From positions 32,524 through 96,523 of the forward strand of contig NZ_JADNHZ010000009.1 in the NCBI RefSeq assembly GCF_015554145.1: a stretch of DNA of 64,000 bases, read 5' to 3'. Of this stretch, positions 18,588 through 27,240 are shown in pieces. How positions within the stretch are numbered: position 1 is the stretch's first letter; every line of letters begins with the position of its first letter. This DNA comes from Collinsella aerofaciens (GTDB taxonomy: Bacteria; Actinomycetota; Coriobacteriia; Coriobacteriales; Coriobacteriaceae). The position numbers and the translations under genes are program-made. Below the pieces are notes generated by a model. It was not told the DNA's origin. It was given only the letters and a program-made list of their open reading frames with translations, and searched no databases.

Positions 18588-19702
18588 TAACAGCCTCGGT
18601 AGCGGAAATATGCTGCACAGCTGCCCTCGGAACTCACCATGCAGGGGCCGATGGGATGCTCGGGTGTACAAGCGCGGCCGAACAGAGGGCAGTCGCTCGG
18701 CGTAATGGCCCCGCGCAGCACGTCGCCGCAGCGGCACCCGCGCGGCTCGACCGTCGCCTCAACGGGCACGTCAAAGCGAGCACGGGCATCAAAGCGCGAG
18801 AACTCGGCGCGGATGGAAAGGCCCGAGTTGGCAATCAGCCCCAGCCCGCGCCATGTGGTGTCGCACGGCTCAAATACCTGCTCGACCAGCTGGCGCGCCA
18901 CGGGATTGCCGTCGGCATTGACGCCGCGACGGTAGGCGTTGTCGATCGTGGGCCTGTCCTCGACAACCATCTGGACCAGCATGCAGATGCCCTGCAGGAT
19001 ATCGACCGGTTCAAATCCTGTGACCACGCCCGGGGTATTGAACTCGTCGACCAAAAAGCCAAAGGGGGCTAAGCCCGTGATGGTGGCGACGTGGCCCGGC
19101 AGGATAAAGCCGTCGATAGTGGTCTCGGGATCGTTGGCGATGGCGCGCAGCGCCGGCGGCGTGGTCTTGTGGGCACAGTAGACCGAGAAGTTCTGGAGTC
19201 CGCGTGCATCGGCCTCCAAAATGGCGGCGGCGATGGTGGGCGTTGTGGTCTCAAAACCCACGCCCATAAAGATGACCGGGCGGTCGGGGTTGTGTTCGGC
19301 GATATCGAGCGCGTCGAGCGGGGAGTAGACGATGCGAATGTCACGCCCTGCCGCTTTTTGCGCAGCGAGCGAGGTGGATGATCCGGGCACGCGCATCATG
19401 TCGCCAAAGGTGGTGATGATGGCGCCGTCTATGTTGGCGAGCGCGATTGCGTGGTCGATGTCACGGTTGGCGGTAACACAGACGGGGCAGCCCGGTCCGC
19501 TCAGCAGCTTGAGCCCGGCCGGCATAATGGAGCGAAAGCCATAGCGCCCGATGCTCACGGTATGCGTGCCGCAGACTTCCATAAGGTTGATGGCGCGGTC
19601 GCCGACAAGCTCATGAATACGATCGATGAGCTCGCGAGCCAGCTTGGAATCGCGAAATGCCGAAAAGTCGATACCGGAGCGAGCCGGCTGCGCCGCCGCC
19701 AC
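18587..19702 (-). CDS. hypD: Hydrogenase maturation protein HypD
   Basis: Iron-sulfur scaffold on which, with HypC, the Fe(CN)2CO unit of Ni-Fe hydrogenase is built. It is 371 aa. Family motifs are NLMEVCGTHTVSIGR near residues 39-53, SGPGCPVCVT near 68-77, and MGVGFETTTPT near 145-155. The C-terminal cysteines that hold a [4Fe-4S] cluster are in CRCGDVLRG, CPLFGRACTPEHPIGPC and the end. The start is GTG at 19702, overlapping the hypC stop by one base (TAGTG), so the two are translationally coupled. Confidence 0.95.
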   Translation of the reverse strand: MAAAQPARSGIDFSAFRDSKLARELIDRIHELVGDRAINLMEVCGTHTVSIGRYGFRSIMPAGLKLLSGPGCPVCVTANRDIDHAIALANIDGAIITTFGDMMRVPGSSTSLAAQKAAGRDIRIVYSPLDALDIAEHNPDRPVIFMGVGFETTTPTIAAAILEADARGLQNFSVYCAHKTTPPALRAIANDPETTIDGFILPGHVATITGLAPFGFLVDEFNTPGVVTGFEPVDILQGICMLVQMVVEDRPTIDNAYRRGVNADGNPVARQLVEQVFEPCDTTWRGLGLIANSGLSIRAEFSRFDARARFDVPVEATVEPRGCRCGDVLRGAITPSDCPLFGRACTPEHPIGPCMVSSEGSCAAYFRYRGC

Positions 19703-19962
19703 TAGTATGCCTCGGCCGGGTTGGTGGCGAGCTGGTCCTCTTCGACCAGCTCGGTCATGGTGTTGACCAGGTCGAGCGTCTCCTGCGCCTCCTGCTCGTC
19801 GACAATCTGAATGCCAAAGCCGGCGTGCACGAGAATATAGTCGCCTACCTGTGCCGTCGGCACGAGGCGCAGCGAAACGGGGCGCTCGATGCCCATCATG
19901 TCGACGGTCGCCTTAAGGTCGTCGTCGCGTTTGACCACTTTACCGGGAACGGCAAGGCACAT
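19702..19962 (-). CDS. hypC: Hydrogenase maturation chaperone HypC
   Basis: Small chaperone that works with HypD to assemble the iron-cyanide-CO unit and deliver it to the hydrogenase large subunit. It is 86 aa. It begins MCLAVPGKVV, with the essential Cys2, and VGDYILVHAGFGIQ near residues 39-52 is the second family signature. The acidic C-terminal tail is longer than in some homologues. GGGGAAC precedes the ATG. It follows hypF after about 130 bases and overlaps hypD. Confidence 0.95.
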   Translation of the reverse strand: MCLAVPGKVVKRDDDLKATVDMMGIERPVSLRLVPTAQVGDYILVHAGFGIQIVDEQEAQETLDLVNTMTELVEEDQLATNPAEAY

Positions 19963-20093
19963 AATGTTCCCCTTTTATACGTTTTGCGCTGGATAGGCGC
20001 CTAATTACCCATCAGTTGATGGTAGCGCTCGCGGGAGTCACGAGCAAACGCGTTACACCTGTGAGACGGCGGCGCGCAGGCTGGCAAAACAGC

Positions 20094-22562
20094 CTATCGC
20101 GATGTTGTCTGCGCAAGACGAGCGCTTGCGACCGCCGCCTGACCGTAGGCGATGCAGCCGTCATTGACGGGTGCGGTGTGGGGGACAAGGACAGTAAGGC
20201 CTGCGCTTTTGAGCTCGCGGGTGAGGAACTGAAGCAGGAGTCGGTTCATGAACACGCCGCCCGAGAGCGCGATGGTGTCGAGGTCTTCACGGACGCAGAT
20301 CTCGCTTGCGATGCGGGCCGACGCGCGGGCGATGGTGACATGGAAGTCGAGCGCGAGCTTGTCGGCGGGCACGCCGGTCCTGATTCCCTCCAAAAGCGCC
20401 TCAAAAAGCGGTCTGGAGTTCAGAACATGGAAGTCGTCCGGACGGGATGATTCGGTTACGGAAAAGCTGGCCATATTGCCGGTGGGGCAGGCACTTTCAC
20501 TGCTGAACGCGCGCCAGGCGGCGGCTTCGAGTTCTATGGCAGGCTCGCCCTCGTAGGTTGCCTTGTCGCAGATGCCCAGAATTGCTGCCGCGGCATCAAA
20601 GAGACGCCCCATGCTGCTGGTGCGCGGGCTGTTGATGCCGTGCTCGATCATGGTGGCTGTCACGCTGCGCGTTTGCTCGTCGAGGCTGTCCAAAAGCCGA
20701 GCGGCGCCTGGGTGCTCGAGCAGACCGAGCTCACTGAGCAGGGCAAAGGCGTTGCGGCGGCCGCCGCGCACGGAGGCCGCCCCGCCGGGGAGCGCCCAGG
20801 TGAGCAAATGCGCGGCGCGCTCAAAGCCGCCAAGGCCGGCAACAAGAAACTCGCCGCCCCAAATGGTCCCATCGGTGCCGGCGCCGGTGCCGTCGAAGGC
20901 GATGCCAAGGACACGCGCGTCGGTTGTAAGCTGGCCCGCGGCGATGGCCTCGGCCATTACGCTCGCGATATGCGCATGATGGTGCTGCACCTCGACGAGT
21001 GGCAGATTGTGCTCCCGTGCCTGCTCGCGCGCCCACTGGCTCGATAGATAGCTGGGGTGCAAATCGCAGGCCAAGGCGGCGGGCGCCAAGTCAAAGAGAT
21101 CTTCCAAGCGCGTGCGCGCGGCGTTCCAGGCATCGAAGGTCTCGCCGTTTTCAACATCGCCGATATGCTGCGACACAAAACAGGTTGCCTCGCCGTTCGT
21201 CCCTTCACGCGTGAGCGCAATCGTGGCCTTTTGTTGTGGCCCGCAGGCGAGCACGCAGGACGGAGCGCCGTCGAGCGCCGGCAACGGCAGCGGCTGGGGT
21301 GCATATCCGCGAGCGCGGCGCACGGGCATAACGGCGCCGTCGACCACGCGCACCACGGAGTCGTCGTAGCGCGAGAGAATCGCGCGGTCGTTGCCGAGCA
21401 GCGCGTCGGCAATGCCGGCGGCAACGAGGCGCTCCCAGGCAAGATCGTCATCGGTCTCGATGGGCTCTTCGCTCAGGTTTCCGCTGGTTATGAAGAGCGC
21501 GTGCATACCGCGGGCTTCTGCCGCGGCAAGCAACAGATGCTGAAGCGGGGTGTAGGGGAGCATAACACCGAGCTCTGGAAGGTCGTGCGCGACGGACGGC
21601 GCGAGCGCGAGGGCGTCGGGGGAGCCGCCGCTCTCGCAAGCAGCACGTCGGCGCAGCAGCACAATGGGGCGAATGCTGCCGGCCAGCAAGCCGCGTGCAA
21701 CGTCGTTGACATGGCACAGGCGTTCAGCGTCGGCAAGGTCGCGTACCATAACGGCAAGCGGTTTGTTGCTGCGGCGTTTGCGGCGGCGAAGCTCGGCTAC
21801 CGCCTGCTCGTTGGAAGCGTCGCATGCCAAGTGAAATCCGCCCAGACCCTTGATGGCGACGATACCGCCACCGGCCAGCAGCTCAACACAGCGGTCGATA
21901 ATGGCGTCGCTGGTCTCGCGCGTGGTGCCGACGGCCGGCAACGCGGCGGCTTCGCCCGGCTCATCGCCCACGCTCGCTTCGCGCCACGTGATATGCGGCC
22001 CGCAATCAAAGCAGGCATCGGGCTGCGCGTGAAAACGCCGGTCGAGTGGGTCGGCATACTCCGCGGCGCACTTGGGACACATGGGAAAACAATCCATCGA
22101 GGTGGCCGCTCGATCGTAAGGCAGCGAGCGGATGATGGTAAAGCGCGGCCCGCAGTTAGTGCAGTTGATAAAGGGGTAGTGATAGCGTCGGTCGGCGGGA
22201 TCGAACAACTCGCGCAGGCAATCGTCACAGGTAGCGATATCGGGCGAGACGAGCGTCGTGTGCGCGGTCTGGTCCTGCGATGCCACAATGCGAAAGCCCT
22301 GCTCACCGGCAGCGCTCCAACCGCCAGGCCCCAAATCCGCAATATCGACTCGCTCAACGCGGGCTGCCGCAGGCGCATGCTCAGAAAGCGCGGCAACAAA
22401 AGCATCGAGCGCATCGGCCGGAGCGTGCGCCTCGATATGCACGCCGTCGCCCGCGTTGAGCACCCATCCGCAAATGCCATGCGCCATGGCCTCGCGATAC
22501 ACAAACGGCCGCATGCCAACGCCCTGCACAATGCCCGTTACATGAATATGCACATGCCGCAT
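20094..22562 (-). CDS. hypF: Carbamoyltransferase HypF
   Basis: Makes carbamoyl-adenylate from carbamoyl phosphate and ATP and passes the carbamoyl group to HypE. It is 822 aa. Order of domains: acylphosphatase-like (residues 1-90, VHIHVTGIVQGVGMRPFVYR), two zinc fingers (CDDCLRELF, then CTNCGPRFT; CPKCAAEYADP, then CFDCGPH), a YrdC-like domain with GGFHLACDA near 245, and a Kae1-like domain with HHHAHIASVMAE near 525 and SGGVFMNRLLL near the end. The ATG at 22562 (MRHVHIHVTG) is chosen because GATGAGGGG precedes it. It lies 42 bases after nikR in the same operon. Confidence 0.95.
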   Translation of the reverse strand: MRHVHIHVTGIVQGVGMRPFVYREAMAHGICGWVLNAGDGVHIEAHAPADALDAFVAALSEHAPAAARVERVDIADLGPGGWSAAGEQGFRIVASQDQTAHTTLVSPDIATCDDCLRELFDPADRRYHYPFINCTNCGPRFTIIRSLPYDRAATSMDCFPMCPKCAAEYADPLDRRFHAQPDACFDCGPHITWREASVGDEPGEAAALPAVGTTRETSDAIIDRCVELLAGGGIVAIKGLGGFHLACDASNEQAVAELRRRKRRSNKPLAVMVRDLADAERLCHVNDVARGLLAGSIRPIVLLRRRAACESGGSPDALALAPSVAHDLPELGVMLPYTPLQHLLLAAAEARGMHALFITSGNLSEEPIETDDDLAWERLVAAGIADALLGNDRAILSRYDDSVVRVVDGAVMPVRRARGYAPQPLPLPALDGAPSCVLACGPQQKATIALTREGTNGEATCFVSQHIGDVENGETFDAWNAARTRLEDLFDLAPAALACDLHPSYLSSQWAREQAREHNLPLVEVQHHHAHIASVMAEAIAAGQLTTDARVLGIAFDGTGAGTDGTIWGGEFLVAGLGGFERAAHLLTWALPGGAASVRGGRRNAFALLSELGLLEHPGAARLLDSLDEQTRSVTATMIEHGINSPRTSSMGRLFDAAAAILGICDKATYEGEPAIELEAAAWRAFSSESACPTGNMASFSVTESSRPDDFHVLNSRPLFEALLEGIRTGVPADKLALDFHVTIARASARIASEICVREDLDTIALSGGVFMNRLLLQFLTRELKSAGLTVLVPHTAPVNDGCIAYGQAAVASARLAQTTSR

Positions 22563-22604
22563 GCGACACCCCTCATCAAAACCGACCAAATAGGGACAGG
22601 TGCG

Positions 22605-23117
22605 CTACAGCCCCAGGCTCTGCTTGGTGGCGGCGCACGTGAGCTCGCCGTGCTTAACGCCGCGCAGGCCCAGCAGACGGTCGGCTAGTTCGTAGACGCG
22701 CTCGCCGCGACCCTTGAGCGCCAGAATCTCCAAGCAGTTGTGGTGATCCAGATGCACGTGCATGGTCGATACGATCTCGTCGGTGTAGTCGTGCTGCACT
22801 TCGTCCAGACGGCGCGTCAGGTCGCCGGTATGGTGGTCGTAGATCATGGTGAGCGACCCGATAACATGCTCATCGGGCGTGCGCATCTGCTCCTTGGCGA
22901 TCGAGGCGCGAATCAGGTCGCGCACGGCCTCGGAGCGGTTGGCCACGTCGCCGCGGCGCGCGATCTGTTCGTCAAAACGGCGCAGCAGGTCGTCCGGTGC
23001 GGTAACCGAAAAGCGGACCAGCTCGGAGCCGGAACCACTACAGTGGCAGCCCGCGTCACCGTCCGCCCCGTGCGGATGCTCGTGCTCGTACCCGCAGCCG
23101 TGCTCGTGTTCGGCCAC
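22605..23117 (-). CDS. nikR: NikR-type nickel-responsive regulator
   Basis: Ribbon-helix-helix repressor with a metal-binding ACT-like domain, 170 aa. LVRFSVTAPDDLLRRFDEQI near residues 33-52 is the DNA-binding part, and NRSEAVRDLIR completes it. The nickel-site region is visible in STMHVHLDHHNCLEIL near residues 116-131. Unusual is a 28-residue N-terminal extension rich in His and Cys (EHEHGCGYEHEHPHG and CHC), which could bind metal. The start is GTG at 23117, directly after the stop of the preceding 82-aa gene; the ribosome-binding site is weak, so translation is probably coupled. Its place ahead of hypFCDE ties nickel supply to hydrogenase maturation. Confidence 0.85.
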   Translation of the reverse strand: MAEHEHGCGYEHEHPHGADGDAGCHCSGSGSELVRFSVTAPDDLLRRFDEQIARRGDVANRSEAVRDLIRASIAKEQMRTPDEHVIGSLTMIYDHHTGDLTRRLDEVQHDYTDEIVSTMHVHLDHHNCLEILALKGRGERVYELADRLLGLRGVKHGELTCAATKQSLGL

Positions 23118-23118
23118 G

Positions 23119-23367
23119 TTACACCAGCTTCACGGAGCCGACGGAGTTGTGGTCGGCCTCGATGGCCTCTTCGTAGCCCTCGAGTGCGTCGTGGGCCTCG
23201 TGCAGCGCAGTCATGGCTGCCTCGAGCTTGGCGCCGATGCGCTCCATGTCAAAATTCTCGGTCGCATGCAGCAGCTGATGGCTCCACTCGTGAGCGAGCT
23301 CGATGGTGTCGTCGACCTGCTTGACGCTCATGGCAAGCTGGCTCATGTTCATTCCAACGTCATGCAT
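23119..23367 (-). CDS. Hypothetical 82-aa helical protein, first gene of the hyp operon
   Basis: An 82-aa acidic, helix-rich protein beginning MHDVGMNMSQLAMSVKQVDD; residues 25-45 contain several His (HEWSHQLLHATENFD). AAAAGGAG precedes the ATG at 23367. It is the first gene of the minus-strand unit followed at once by nikR and the hyp genes. I do not recognise it. The His and Glu content and the position suggest a link to nickel handling, but this is inference. Confidence 0.72.
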   Translation of the reverse strand: MHDVGMNMSQLAMSVKQVDDTIELAHEWSHQLLHATENFDMERIGAKLEAAMTALHEAHDALEGYEEAIEADHNSVGSVKLV

Positions 23368-23442
23368 GGGAAATCTCCTTTTGTATGGGGCAGTTCAGTG
23401 GTTCAGATTTTACTACGCTCGCTCTATGCGCAGCTGCATAAG

Positions 23443-23475
23443 AAAACGGGTGCGAGTCTGTGCGACTCGCACCCG
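23443..23475 (-). terminator. Terminator downstream of trxA
   Basis: CGGGTGCGAGT (23447-23457) pairs with ACTCGCACCCG (23465-23475). On the minus strand the stem is followed by TTTTCTT, which places it as the terminator of the thioredoxin gene. Confidence 0.7.
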
Positions 23476-23588
23476 TTCACTGGGGGCTGTTTGTGACTAC
23501 CATACTATCCGTGGTCGCACGCGCCGCACCCGGCAGTCCGGCGAGCGGTGCAAAACCGCTCATGGACGGCGGGTAAGTAACAAGCGTA

Positions 23589-23909
23589 TTACAGATGCTT
23601 CTCCAGCAGCGCCTGCAGCCTCGCCTTGGGCAGAGCGCCAACCGAGCGGTCAATCTCCTCGCCGTTCTTAAACACAATCAGCGTGGGGATGCTCATGACG
23701 CCATACTTCATGGCCAGGTCCTGGTTGTCGTCGACGTTGCATTTGGCAACGGCAAGCTTGCCGGCCAGCTCGTCGGCTACCTCGTCCACGATGGGCGAGA
23801 GCGATCGGCAGGGCCCGCACCAGGGCGCCCAAAAATCGACCAGCACGGGAAGGTTGTCGTTAACGATGGAATCGAAGTTCTCGGGGGTAATCTGCTTAAT
23901 GTCAGCCAT
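23589..23909 (-). CDS. trxA: Thioredoxin
   Basis: Cytoplasmic disulfide reductase of 106 aa, the classic thioredoxin size. The active site WCGPC sits in VLVDFWAPWCGPCRSLSP near residues 22-39, and the cis-proline loop MSIPTLIVFKNG lies near residues 70-81. The ATG at 23909 (MADIKQITPENF) is chosen over upstream extensions because TGGAGGTC precedes it. It is a single-gene unit with a hairpin terminator about 115 bases downstream. No thioredoxin reductase gene is in the window. Confidence 0.95.
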   Translation of the reverse strand: MADIKQITPENFDSIVNDNLPVLVDFWAPWCGPCRSLSPIVDEVADELAGKLAVAKCNVDDNQDLAMKYGVMSIPTLIVFKNGEEIDRSVGALPKARLQALLEKHL

Positions 23910-24045
23910 GGTGACCTCCATAATGCGATGCGGCTCGGCCGCGTAAAACTCAGTACGACCGTGCTTATACCCAGCCGCCCGCAAAGCAACCACTCGCGGG
24001 CAGCTCTTTTATATAATGGTGGGCACGCAAACGATTGGAGAGCGC

Positions 24046-24621
24046 ATGTCCACGTCACAAAGCCAGAAAAAAGAAGCCATCGCCCAGGCGGCCGAGCAGG
24101 AGCTCGCATCGCTTGCGGTCCGTGGCGTGCGCATCGTGGGCAACGCGTGCTCGCCGATCGTGCTGGTCAAAGGCGATTTGGACGAGGCCGAGCGTTCGGG
24201 TGGCGAGCTTGCCGCCGGCCCGGATGGCGCGGCGTTGCGCAAGGCGCTTGGGGCCATCGGCTACGCGCCCGAGGATTTTTGCGTGCTGGCAAGCGTCGCC
24301 GGCACAGGTGACGGAGCGGTCACGGTGGGCGAGACTCTGCCGTGCGAGCTGTTCCGCGAGGCGCTTGAGGCCTTGGACCCCGAGGCGGTGCTACTGCTCG
24401 ACAACAGCGCGGCCGATGTCATGCGCGAAACCTACGCCGATATGCTCGTGGCGATCGATGACTTCGACACCGCCATGCTCAAGCCCGGTCTGGTCGCCCA
24501 TGTGCAGGGCCGCCGCGTGCTCGCACTCGACGGCTTTGAGGCGGCACTCACCGACAAGGCCGCTAAGCAGCGCATGTGGGCCTACATCAAGCAGCTGACC
24601 CCGGCGGCCGCGCCGCTGTAA
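24046..24621 (+). CDS. Conserved-looking hypothetical protein
   Basis: A 191-aa cytoplasmic protein starting MSTSQSQKKEAIAQAAEQEL, with no signal peptide or membrane segment. VRIVGNACSPIVLVKGDL near residues 25-42 and DPEAVLLLDNSAADVM near 113-128 look like strands of an alpha/beta fold. A TATAAT box lies at 24012-24017 and GGAG precedes the ATG, so it is probably expressed alone. I do not recognise the family. Confidence 0.7.
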   Translation: MSTSQSQKKEAIAQAAEQELASLAVRGVRIVGNACSPIVLVKGDLDEAERSGGELAAGPDGAALRKALGAIGYAPEDFCVLASVAGTGDGAVTVGETLPCELFREALEALDPEAVLLLDNSAADVMRETYADMLVAIDDFDTAMLKPGLVAHVQGRRVLALDGFEAALTDKAAKQRMWAYIKQLTPAAAPL

Positions 24622-24694
24622 CGGTCTAGTTAGCCCATAGTCCCGATTACGGGCGACACGGGTACGTCCATCATTGAATTATTATTTCAACTTT

Positions 24695-24738
24695 ACACCT
24701 AGGTTTACAGCTGTCTTGTCAGCTGTAAACCTAGGTGT
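24695..24738. promoter_or_regulatory. 19-bp inverted repeat, candidate NiaR operator of the nad operon
   Basis: ACACCTAGGTTTACAGCTG and its exact complement are separated by TCTTGT. The repeat lies 41 bases before nadA. The last gene of the operon (28101) encodes a NiaR-type 3H-domain repressor, which in other Gram-positives binds inverted repeats before NAD genes, so this is its likely operator. In an mRNA it would also form a very stable hairpin. Confidence 0.75.
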
Positions 24739-24779
24739 CATACTAAAGCCCCAAGATTCGCCAAAAGAGAGGGGCCTTG

Positions 24780-25805
24780 ATGGCACAGAGCGCGAACATG
24801 GATGCATCGGAGCTTGCACGCGATATCGCGGCCGGCCTAGCATCGGCAACGACGGCAACGGAGCGCGCGGCATTGGTGCCCGCAGAGCTCGTCGAGGCCA
24901 TTCGGCAACTAAAAACCCAACGCGACGCGGTGATCTTGGCACACTATTACGTGGCGCCCGAGGTGCAGGCCGTAGCCGATTACGTCGGCGACAGCTTCTA
25001 CCTGGCAAAGCTCGCCAAGAGCCTGCCGCAGCAGGCCATCGTGCTGTGCGGCGTGGAGTTTATGGGCGAGAGCGCCAAGCTGCTCAATCCCACTAAGACC
25101 GTGCTGCTGCCCGAGCCAGGCGCGGACTGCCCCATGGCTCACATGGTCAAGCGCGAGACGGTCGACGCCGCCCGCGCCGAGTATGGCGACGACCTGGCCG
25201 TGGTCTGCTACGTCAACTCGACGGTCGAGATCAAGAGCTGGAGCGACGTGTGCGTCACTAGCTCCAACGCCGTCAAGATCGTGTCCGAGCTGCCGCAGCA
25301 GCACGTCCTGTTTATCCCCGATCAAAACCTGGGCCGCTTTGTAGCCGAGCAGGTGCCGCAAAAGCACGTCATCCTCAACAATGGCTACTGCCCGCGCCAC
25401 CATATCATCACCGTCGAGCAGATCGTCGATGCGCAAGAGGCGCATCCCGACGCGCTCGTGCTGGCGCACCCCGAGTGCAAGGCCGATGTCCTTGCCGAGG
25501 CCGACTACATTGGCTCCACCGCCGGCATCATCAAGTATGCCGAGGAGTCGGACGCGAGCGAATTCATTATCGTGACGGTCCGTGGCGTGCTCTACGAGCT
25601 CGAGCGCCGCTGCCAGGGCACCGGCAAGAAGTTCTACTTCCCCGCGGTGCAGCCCACCTGCGTCAACATGGATCTCATCACGCTCGAAAAGCTCGTGCGC
25701 TGCCTGGAGACGGGCGAGGGCGAGGTGCAGATCGGCGTGTCGGACGAGGCCGCCGAACAGGCCAAACTTACGCTCGACCGTATGCTCGAGTACGCAGCGC
25801 GCTAG
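24780..25805 (+). CDS. nadA: Quinolinate synthase
   Basis: Condenses iminoaspartate with dihydroxyacetone phosphate to quinolinate, the second step of de novo NAD synthesis, using an oxygen-sensitive [4Fe-4S] cluster. It is 341 aa. Motifs: VILAHYYVAPEVQAVADYVG near residues 50-69, LCGVEFMGESAKLLNP near 87-102, and HPECKADVLAEADYIGST near 230-247; the cluster cysteines lie in CGVEF, HPEC and PTCVNMDL. The first ~35 residues are an Ala-rich extension. ATG at 24780 follows AGAGAGGGGC. It heads nadA-nadB-nadC-niaR. Confidence 0.95.
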   Translation: MAQSANMDASELARDIAAGLASATTATERAALVPAELVEAIRQLKTQRDAVILAHYYVAPEVQAVADYVGDSFYLAKLAKSLPQQAIVLCGVEFMGESAKLLNPTKTVLLPEPGADCPMAHMVKRETVDAARAEYGDDLAVVCYVNSTVEIKSWSDVCVTSSNAVKIVSELPQQHVLFIPDQNLGRFVAEQVPQKHVILNNGYCPRHHIITVEQIVDAQEAHPDALVLAHPECKADVLAEADYIGSTAGIIKYAEESDASEFIIVTVRGVLYELERRCQGTGKKFYFPAVQPTCVNMDLITLEKLVRCLETGEGEVQIGVSDEAAEQAKLTLDRMLEYAAR

Positions 25806-25860
25806 AACAATGTGGCATGAGGGATGGTCCCTTATGCCACATTCAAGGGAGAGGATTCCT

Positions 25861-27237
25861 GTGGAAACCAAGCAATACCCCGATATGGAGTGCGACGTCG
25901 TCATTGCCGGCTGCGGCGTGGCGGGCCTGTACGCGGCGCTCAACCTGCCGACGAGCACGCGCGTGATCATGCTCTCCAAGGGCGCGGTCGACGAGTGCGA
26001 CTCGATGCTCGCGCAGGGCGGCATCTGCGTGCTGCCCGAGGGCACGGACTACGATGCCTTCTTTGAGGACACCATGCACGCCGGCCATTACGAGAACCGC
26101 CGCGAGAGCGTCGACATCATGATCCGCTCGAGCCGCTCGGTCATCAACGACCTGCTGGCGATGGGCGTGGATTTTGAGCGCAAGGCCGACGGCAGCCTCG
26201 ACTTTACCCGCGAGGGCGCGCACACCCGCCCGCGCATTGCCTTCCATGCCGACATTACGGGCAAGGAGATCACGACCAAGCTGCTCCAGGCCGTTCGCAA
26301 GCTGGATAACGTGCAGATTTTGGAGCACGTGGCCATGACCGACATCCTGACGGGCGAGCGTGACGGCGCCACGGTGTGTATCGGCGTCGTCGCCGTTTCC
26401 GTGGACGAGGACAACTCGGTTCGTCCCGCCGACGAACTGGCAAGTGCCGCCGAGGGCGTGCATGCCGGCGAGCCGTTTAAGATCCATGCCCGCCATACGC
26501 TGTGGGCGACGGGCGGCATCGGTGGCGTATACGACCACTCGACCAACTACCCGCAGCTCACGGGTGACGCTTGCTACATCGCGCAGGAGCATGGCATTAA
26601 GATGGAGCACCTGGACTACGTGCAGATCCACCCCACGGGGCTGTTCTCGCCGCAGCCGGGTCGCACCTTCCTGATCAGCGAGAGCTGCCGTGGCGAGGGC
26701 GCGATTTTGCTCAACGCCGCCGGCGAGCGCTTTACCGACGAGTTGCAGCCGCGCGATGTGGTCGCCGCCGCTATTCGCGAGCAGATGAAGCTCGACGGTA
26801 CCGAGCACGAGTGGCTGAGCTTTGCCCCCGTCGAGCGCGACGTGGTGACCGGGCACTTTGCCAACATCCGCGCGCGTTGTCTGGAGGACGGCCGCGACAT
26901 CTTGGACGAGCCCATTCCCGTTACGCCCACGCAGCACTACTTTATGGGCGGCGTGTGGGTCGATAAGGACGGCCGCACCTCGATGCCCGAGCTCTATGCC
27001 GCGGGCGAGACAGCCTGCAACGGCGTTCACGGCAAGAATCGCCTGGCTTCAAACAGCCTGCTCGAGGCGCTGGTCTGGGGCCGCCGTGCCGCCTGGTACA
27101 TGCGTACCGGCGAGTCGCTGGCCGTGGAGCAGGCGGGTGACCCCGCGCTCGATGGCCGCCATCGCGCTCTGAGCGCCGACACCCTGGCAATCGATGATTT
27201 GGCCCGTGCCGCCGGCACGCAGGCCGTGGAGGAGTAG
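25861..27237 (+). CDS. nadB: L-aspartate oxidase
   Basis: FAD enzyme that oxidises L-aspartate to iminoaspartate, the substrate of NadA. It is 458 aa, somewhat shorter than the ~530-aa proteobacterial enzyme because the C-terminal helical domain is reduced. The FAD-binding motif CDVVIAGCGVAGLYAALNLP is at residues ~11-30; DECDSMLAQGGICV follows. HPTGLFSPQPGR near 260 and KNRLASNSLLEALVWGRRA near 393-411 are family signatures. The start is GTG at 25861, preceded by AAGGGAGAGG. Confidence 0.95.
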   Translation: METKQYPDMECDVVIAGCGVAGLYAALNLPTSTRVIMLSKGAVDECDSMLAQGGICVLPEGTDYDAFFEDTMHAGHYENRRESVDIMIRSSRSVINDLLAMGVDFERKADGSLDFTREGAHTRPRIAFHADITGKEITTKLLQAVRKLDNVQILEHVAMTDILTGERDGATVCIGVVAVSVDEDNSVRPADELASAAEGVHAGEPFKIHARHTLWATGGIGGVYDHSTNYPQLTGDACYIAQEHGIKMEHLDYVQIHPTGLFSPQPGRTFLISESCRGEGAILLNAAGERFTDELQPRDVVAAAIREQMKLDGTEHEWLSFAPVERDVVTGHFANIRARCLEDGRDILDEPIPVTPTQHYFMGGVWVDKDGRTSMPELYAAGETACNGVHGKNRLASNSLLEALVWGRRAAWYMRTGESLAVEQAGDPALDGRHRALSADTLAIDDLARAAGTQAVEE

Positions 27238-27240
27238 ACC

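Noticed and set aside
23536..23567. Nested hairpin GTCC-GAGCGGT...ACCGCTC-GGAC downstream of trxA, and a 30-codon minus frame over it
   Set aside because: The hairpin is real but small, with no second copy and no match to an RNA class known to me; the frame has no ribosome-binding site.
24661..24779. Riboswitch before nadA
   Set aside because: The only structure is the simple perfect inverted repeat, which is better explained as a NiaR operator.
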